Part shown: piece by piece, positions 11,301 to 19,348 of the stretch
Numbering within the stretch: position 1 is the stretch's first letter
How the letters are laid out: the number at the start of each line of letters is the position of its first letter
Assembly (NCBI GenBank): GCA_946902875.1
Contig: OX336340.1
Coordinates: forward strand, 169,501 to 233,500
DNA: 64,000 nucleotides
Reading direction: 5' to 3'
From: Nematopogon swammerdamellus
Taxonomy: Eukaryota > Arthropoda > Insecta > Lepidoptera > Adelidae
The notes under the pieces: generated by a model
Databases searched by the model: none
What the model was told of the DNA's origin: nothing
The model's input: the letters and a program-made list of their open reading frames with translations, nothing else
Made by a program: the position numbers and the translations under genes

Positions 11301-14300
11301 CATCCATAACTAGGTGTGAGAACTCCATGCCGGAAGTACAGTTCCGACAACGAACTGTGCGGGCGGAGCTTATCTCCCTAGACACCAGGAAGGCGAGTGG
11401 GCCGGATATGATTCCTGCATTGGTGCTGAAACGGTGTGAATTGGTCTCGATATTGCCAAGGCATTCGAATGGGTTTGGCACAAATCGCTTCTGGGCTAGC
11501 TTCCGTCGTACGGACTTCCTTCTGGCCTCTGCGACTGGGTCGCCGACTTCCTACATGGGCGTAGCATTCAGGTCCTAGTGGACGGTTGCTCTTCGGACGC
11601 CCTGTCAGTGAATGCCGGCGTACCGCAGGGATTTGCGCTTCGTGATAGGATTAGTTTGGCGTAGCGTCTGGATCCGTCTGGCTGACTTCGGAAATTCGCT
11701 TAGGTGTCGGGCTCCGTCTGGATGGCGTCGGGGAACGCAGGGCAGTATCGGGCTCCGTCGGGATGGCGTCGGGGGACGTAGGGCAGTGTCGGGCTCCTTC
11801 CGAGCTGCGTCGGGATTCGTCGGACTGGCTTCGAGGCTCGCTTAGATGTCAGACCGCGTCTGGATGGCGTCGGGGGAACGCAGGGGCAGTGTCGGACTCC
11901 TTCTGAGCCGCGTCGGGATTCGTCGGGCTGGTTTAGGAGCTCGCTTAGATGTCGGACTGCGTCTGGATGGCGTCGGGGGAACGCAGGGCAGTGTCGGACT
12001 CCTTCTGAGCAGCGTCGGGATTCGTCGGACTGGTTTCAGAGCTCGCTTAGATGTCGGACTGCGTCTGGGTGGCGTCGGGGGAACGCAGGGCAGTGTCGGA
12101 CTCCTTCTGAGCAGCGTCGGGATTCGTCGGACTAGCTTTGAGGCTTACTTGGATGTCGGGCTCCGTCTGTATTGTGTCGGGGAACCCCAGGGCAGTGTCG
12201 GGCTCTTTCTTAGCAGCGTCGGGATTCGTCGGACTAGCTTCCGAGCTCACTTAGATGTCGGACTCCGTCTGAATGGCGTCGTGGGAACGCAGGGCAATGT
12301 TGGACTCCTTCTGAGCAGCTTCGGGATTCGTCAGACTAGCTTCCGAGCTCACGTAGATGTCGGACTGCGTCTGGATGGCGTCGGGGGAACACAGGGAAAT
12401 GTTGGACTCCTTCTGAGAAGCGTCGGGATTCGTCGGACTAGCTTCGAGGTGTAGCGCAAAGTGTGTGGTGGTGTGGTACCTACTACCTGGATGTTGATGT
12501 CTCCGCCCGCAGCCGCACCTTCGATAGCTCGGTCCTTCAGGTGGTGGTCGTCGATCGGCACGGAAACGTCCCGGTGTCCGAGGATCTGCTGGGCCCAGCT
12601 ACGCACACACTTCGGAAGCTACACTCACTATACTTATGCCGTATTAGGTCGCAACAAGCCCTGAGAGCCCGTGCCGCGCTCGATCAGGGTGGATTTTATC
12701 TTTTCCAGAGCAAAATGTTTGAACAAAACCGCCCGCTCCCGCTTGTATTTTCGGACGTGTCAGATCACAACAGTCCTTCGCCTAGGCAACCGGACTCTTC
12801 TCCTTTCCGCCAGGAGGCGCTGTGTGCTTCTTGCATGAAGACCGCTGCAGGTAGAGTCTTGAGGCGAAGAGAATGGAGGAACGTTTTTTTTTTTTTATTG
12901 AAAGCGCGACATATGGCGCCGAGCCACCCATAAGGTGTCTAACGACGCCCATGGACATTCGGTCGTATGCGGGGGTTGCGAATGCCATGCCGGCCTGACA
13001 GGTGCCCATTCACGCCCCTCTTGAAGGGCCCGAGACTGTACTTGGGGGGAAATATATGAGCAGGGAGAGCATTCCAGAGTTTACCGGTTCTGTAGAGGAA
13101 TGATCTGCAGAATCGATTAGTACGCATCCGCGGTAAGTCCAGCGTATAGGGATGCAATCCCTGCCCAGTTCATGTGGTGCGGAGATGGAAAGGGGACGGC
13201 GGGATTGCGTTAAACAGCTCCTCCGAGTACTCCCCATGGAATAAGCGATAGAACACACTTAGGGAGCCGACATCCCTACGGTGTTGCAGTGGTTTTAGAT
13301 CGCGGGACACTGCGGGGTCACCCACTAGTTGCACGGCTCGACGCTGGATCGAGTCCAGAGGCGCAAGCTGGTATTTGGCAGAGCCATCCCACAGGTGCGA
13401 GCAGTACTCCAAGCAGGACCTGATCTGCGATTTATACAAAAGCAGCCTTTGGTCCGGCGTGAAGTACCGTCGCACCTTATTGAGTACGCCCAGCTTTTTA
13501 GAAGCCAGCTTGGCCTTCACCTCGATATGGCGACGAAAGTTCAAGTCGTGCGACAGTTCGACTCCGAGGACCCCGAGGTGTTCGCTTAATTTAAGCGACG
13601 TGCCTTGGAATGAAGGAGCCGGTGTGAACGCCGCTCTCTTCGCACTTAACGCGCAAACTTGTGTCTTGGAAGCGTTGAACTCGACCAAATTGCTACGGCC
13701 CCATTCGGAAATAGAGCCGAGTATGTGTTCGAGCTCAGACACAAGTCTTCGCCTCTTCTCATCCACAATATCCCGACTGGCTGAAGGGTGACTGGTGTAG
13801 GATCCGTGTGCCGTACTGTCATCCGCATAACAATGTATGTTGCCCAGAGACAGCATATCATTGATATGCAGAAGAAACAGCGTGGGTGACAACACAGATC
13901 CTTGTGGTACGCCGGCGTTCACTGACATGGCGTCCGACGAGCAACCGTCCACTAGGACCTGAATGCTACGCCCATGTAGGAAGTCGGCGACCCAGTCACA
14001 GAGGCCAGAAGGAAATCCGTAAGCCGGCAATTTGCCCAAGAGCGACTTGTGCCAAAGCCGATCAAATGCCTTGGCAATATCAAGGCCAATTGCCAAGTAT
14101 TTTTCATTTCATTTTTCATTTATTCATTTCCATCTTAGGTACCATCGGTACACTTGAGTTCGTCACATTTTAGTTTACCAAATTTACAATTGAAACTGTC
14201 TGGGTCTAGCCATGGTAAGGGACTAATAATTAGCAATAATATAGGTACATAACTAAAAATTATAAGAATACAGAGAAAAAAAAAACTGTTTTGTGCATGA

Positions 14301-17300
14301 AAGGCAATTAAAACTAGAGCTAAATTAAAATACTTCGCATCAATAGAATTGTCAAAGGTTAAAAATTCAATTATGTCAATATAAAAAAATATAAAATTAA
14401 AATAAAATTAAAATAAATTAAAATTCAAAATTAAAATAGGTAGCATCAATTCACCATGACCTTCAAGCGATTCCCCCCAAAGGTGAGTGACGTACGCTAG
14501 GAGATCACCAGCAGATCGTTTTGGCCGGAAGCTGTATTGCCGATCGCTGATGAGGTCATTCTCCAGGTACTTCATGAGCTGCGTATTGATAATGCGCTCC
14601 ATCACCTTACAGAAAAGGGAGGTAATCGCTATAGGTCGGTAGTTTGACGGGTTTGAGCGGTCACCCTTTTTAGGGACCGCTTGCAAAAACGCAGATTTCC
14701 AGGCCGCCGGCACACGGCAATTGGAGTAGGAGAGACGGAATAGGCGCGTCAGCACTGGGGCCAGCTCGGGAGCACACCTTTTTAACACCAATGCAGGAAT
14801 CCTATCCGGCCCACTCGCCTTCCTGACGTCTAGGGAGAGAAGTTCCGCCCGTACAGTCCGTTGTCGAAACTGCACTTCCGACATGGAGTTCTCACACCTA
14901 GGTATGGATGGGGGAGTGGCACCCCCATCGTCCAGGTTGGAGTTCCCCGCAAAGAGAGATACCAGTAAGTCGGCTTTCTTCTTTGCGGAGTGAGCAAGTG
15001 AGCCTCCAGGACACTGCAGAGGTGGAAGAGAGGAGTGGCAGAAATTTGACTCGACATATTTAGCGAGAGACCAGAACTCACGGCTCCCAGTTGGGTGCTG
15101 GTTCAGTCTATCGCCGATTCTGCCGATGTGGTCAAATTTGGCCCTGGCAATAACCTTTTTGCAGGATCTGGAGAGGCGGTTGTATTCCTTCTTCAGTTAG
15201 GATGCGTTCGGATCACGTCCGGCACGAGCGCGCGACCATGCCCGATAAGCTGCGCATTTAGCTGCGACAGCATCAGCACAGTCGCGGCTGTACCATGGTT
15301 GGCTTTTACCACCGAGGTAGACAGAGGCGCTGCGAATAAACATTTCCATTGCTCCCAGAACCACCTCGGCAACGGTATTAGCGCATTGCGACGGATCGCC
15401 CGAACTGAAGCAGATCTCTCTCCAAGGGTAGGATGTGAAGTGTTCTCGCATCCCATCCCAATCTGCTGACGCGTAGTGCCAAATTCGACGCGTTCCTCCA
15501 GTACGGGACTGAGGAGGCGAAGATGGCACCGTGGACCACACTAAACAATGATCAGAGGAACCCAGCGGGGCTCTCACTGCGACCTTATATCCAGTGGGGT
15601 TCGTTGTCAGCAGAAGATCCAGCAGAGAGGGTTCATGACCGTCTATATCTGGCAGCCTGGTGGGCTGGTCTACCAGTTGAGACAGGTCATGCGTCAGGGC
15701 GAAGTCGTAGGCGGCTCTCCCCGCAAAGTCAGTTCTCCTGGAGCCTAGCCATGCCTCGTGATGGGCATTGAAGTCTCCAAGAAGAACCAAATCCGCGGTA
15801 GGGAACCGCTCTTGGACTTTGTCTGCCGCTCCACTCAGGTACTCAAATAACCGAGCTGTCTCTGCATCACCAGAGTGCGACCTGTACAGACAGGCGTACA
15901 CCCGCGAGACCGTTCCCAGATCCTCGTGGACCCAAAGTACTGATAGCTCGGAGTCCTCAAGGCAGCGCAGGCGACGACAGCAAATATCTGCCCTGACAAA
16001 CAAGCAAACCCCGGCTCGCGACCGGAAGGCTTCTTCCAGGGTGTAGCCGGGGTAGTGCAGGTCGATATATTTGTGATTCCGTCAGGAAAAGCAAGGCCGG
16101 CTTCTTCGTCTCCAGGTGGTGATAGACGGCATTCAAATTGGTATGCAACCCCCGCACGTTGGTCGAGTCAACGCTAAATAGTGGTGTAATGGTGTGCACC
16201 GCTGATTGAACCTTTTTTTCCTTTTTTTTCGCTGCCATGATTTTTGTAATAGGGAGGGAAAGAGCATGAAAGGGTGGCTGTGGTGATTCACGGGCAAAGC
16301 GTGGACCCTAGCTTCATCGCTTACTACTCAGGTTAGTGTTGCGCCGACACGGAAGACGGAAAGGCCCCCGGTCCCCCCCGGAAGTGGCCGCCGGAACCCC
16401 TACTCCGGTCGCCAACCGGCACGACGGACCACTCCGGGATTATGCGCCGGTTGACCGGGGCAGCCTCTCGCGTTGGTTAGACGCGATTGGGCTCCTGTAC
16501 TACCCGGCGGGCGGCCAGCGGAATAACCGTTTAACCGGGTCTCCCTGTCAACCGTGTCGATGCGTCACCTCTGAACAGCGAATCCGCGTCGGGATCACTG
16601 GCCTACTCCTCACCACAGCCAACCCCACCTGCTACTGGGTCCCCGGGAAGTACACCGGAACACAGCGAACTGTTATGCCGGTGTAATTGTTTCTCCCGGG
16701 GTGTGGTGGCGAACCCAGCCGATCCGAAGATCTCCCACACGCTGATTGCTGTTCTTTTGGCACCACCCAGGAGGCACGTGTGACTTTTATATCGGATTTC
16801 TATTATTAATAATTTTAATTTTAATAGGATTCATTTATTATGTTACATATTATTTTATTTTCTAAATAGAAAAATTTTAAAATGTGTGAATGTTAGTTTG
16901 TGACTTGTATATGTTATACAAATAAATATTCTATTCTATTCTATCTTCAATGGTTACGTTATGCGGCGCGGCTTAGGCACCTGCTTGGACGACGACGTCG
17001 AACTACACTCTGACGATATGTCGCGATCACTACGTAGTAGGTACATTGAGCCACGTCGAAAACAGCAATTTACTTTACCTCGCGGTCGTGAACTGACACA
17101 TTCGTCGCGGTAGTGAACTGAACTGAACTTATTTATTATTAGGCGTTCTGTTTCATAGAACGTAGACATGTTTGATTTTATTTTTAGAATAAGAACTCTT
17201 ATTTCCAATGAAATAAGACTCACTATAGGTCCCCAAAGGCAAACCAACCACATAAATTGATTCCATTTTTGCAATATACCGTTTGTTTTTATTATAAATG

Positions 17301-19315
17301 CCAAAAAGAACCACATAAATTGGTTCCACTTTGCGATATACAGTTTGTTTTTATTATATAATGCCAAAAAGAACCAGATATCTTGGCTCTGTTTTGATAA
17401 ATACTTTTAGCGTACTTCATTAAAAACAAAAAAGTCCATCTCGCTTGGATCTTTTACGCAAAAAAAAATCTGACCAGTTAGCTAGTACCAAGTAGCATAA
17501 TTCTTTTCTGCTGTTGCGATATACCTCAATTGGGCGGATGGTTCTTAGACGAATGTGTAGAAACCTATTATCAAGTATATAGTATCATACCAAGTAGCCT
17601 GCCTGGGTCTTTTCTGCAAAAAATAGAGGGTTGATTAGCTCTCGATTGGTATATTTAACTCATTTTTAACCAATTTGTGGGTTGGTGCCTTTTGGCATTT
17701 ATATGGGCAATTTTCTGAAGAAGTTGTGATACAAAATAGGTATTTTCAAAATTTCTGCCTATTCGAAATCGAAATTTTCCTAGATAATGTTGTATGTATA
17801 CTCTTATTAATATATAATATCATATTCTGAAGGAATTTCGGACGGAGCAATTTTTCACAGCGAATTATTGCCGAAAATCTGTAAAGGTGTGATCGATATG
17901 GAAAATTTCCTAGATAATTGTCAAAAGCGATATATTTAAATAAATTAAGACATATAAAAAAATTAAAATTGACAGAGCAATTTTTCTGAAGAAGTTGTGA
18001 TACAAAATAGATATTTTCAAATTTCTGCCTATTCGAAATCGAAATTTTCCTAGATAATGTTAATATATACTCATATTAATATATAATATCATATACCGAA
18101 GGAATTTCGGACGGAGCAATTTTTCATCAGCAGTTATAAGCAATTTTCATCTTTAGGCATTCATTCATTTTAATACCTAACTTCCAAACATAAAAAATCC
18201 TAGATAATTTGTCAAACGTATATTTTAAACCCTACTCTATCACACTGCAAAGTTTCAGCGACAGAGGAATTAGTCCGAAGAGCCCATACAAGGAATTTCC
18301 TCGTTTCCTGGACTATAATATGGCCGATATAACAAAAAATAATGAAAATAAGAAAAAGTAAAAAACTCACGGGGGTTCCCATAGATGGCGCGCGCGCATA
18401 CACTTTTTGGTTTCAAAAAGTGTATGCGCGCGCGCCATCTACCAAATAGATGATGAATCATTTTCTAATCGTGACTAACTAATATGAAGTATTTCATAAC
18501 ACGCCATCTAGATGGCGTGGCGTGTTATGAAATTCATCTGGCGCTAGCCGTGACATGGCGATACGGTACTCGGTGCGCGATTCGATAGTAGTTTTTGGTT
18601 AAGTATTGTTAGGGCCAAAAAAAATTAGGTTTAGGTTTTTCAATTTATCATAAAGTAATAGCAATGTAGGTGGATTTTTTAGTCGCCTCACTAAGATTTA
18701 TAGGTCAAAGCCGCCACTGGGTTATACTAGAGGTTATTTGGAACAATTTAACCCCCCCCCATCAACTGTATTTTTACATGAAATTTTTTTTTTTTAAATA
18801 ACAAAAATTGTCAATTAGTTATGACCTTTTATTTCTGAGATATTGAGAATTTTGGGCCTATATTTTTATTTGAAATGATTGGTAGCTTACCAGCTTTCAG
18901 AAAAATATTAATGGAGTCCCCAAAAATAAGGATATTTTTTACACCTTTTTTTTCGACTACACATTTGACGACCGCTACATTTGATTTTATCGAAATGTTT
19001 ATCCATTTATTTTGTTACACTGTCCCATTTCTAAATTAGTTCCCGGGGCCTTGCTACATAATAGTACAGCTGTCATACCTGCCTCAAGCAATTCGAGAGA
19101 GAGAGAGAGAGGGCACTAGTGTAATATATTGGCACGGGCGCAAGTTGCAGCGGCTAGCGCTACACCACTAGAGATACTCGCCCGCGCGACATCGTCCTGC
19201 GACTGGCGGCTGAAGTGTGCGGTGCCCACCAGGTAGACCTTGCCGCCGCGCGCCGCCTCCAGCACGCGCACCGTACTCGGCAGCCCCTCGTCCAGCGGCA
19301 GCTCCTCCACACCTG

Positions 19316-19348
<33 letters not shown>

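Larger units (their letters stand above)
7604..18719. mobile_element. hAT-like composite interval with perfect 8-bp target duplication
   Basis: The left end is CAGTGGTGGTT at 7604. The right end is AGCCGCCACTG, finishing at 18719 (inward reading CAGTGGCGGCT). GGTTATAC is present immediately outside both ends (7596-7603 and 18720-18727). Eight-bp duplications and CAGNGGCGGC termini are hAT hallmarks. No transposase is seen inside, so it is non-autonomous. Its present 11.1 kb reflects later insertions (SINE, two LINEs, satellite). It occupies nearly all of TRABD intron 3. Confidence 0.8.
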
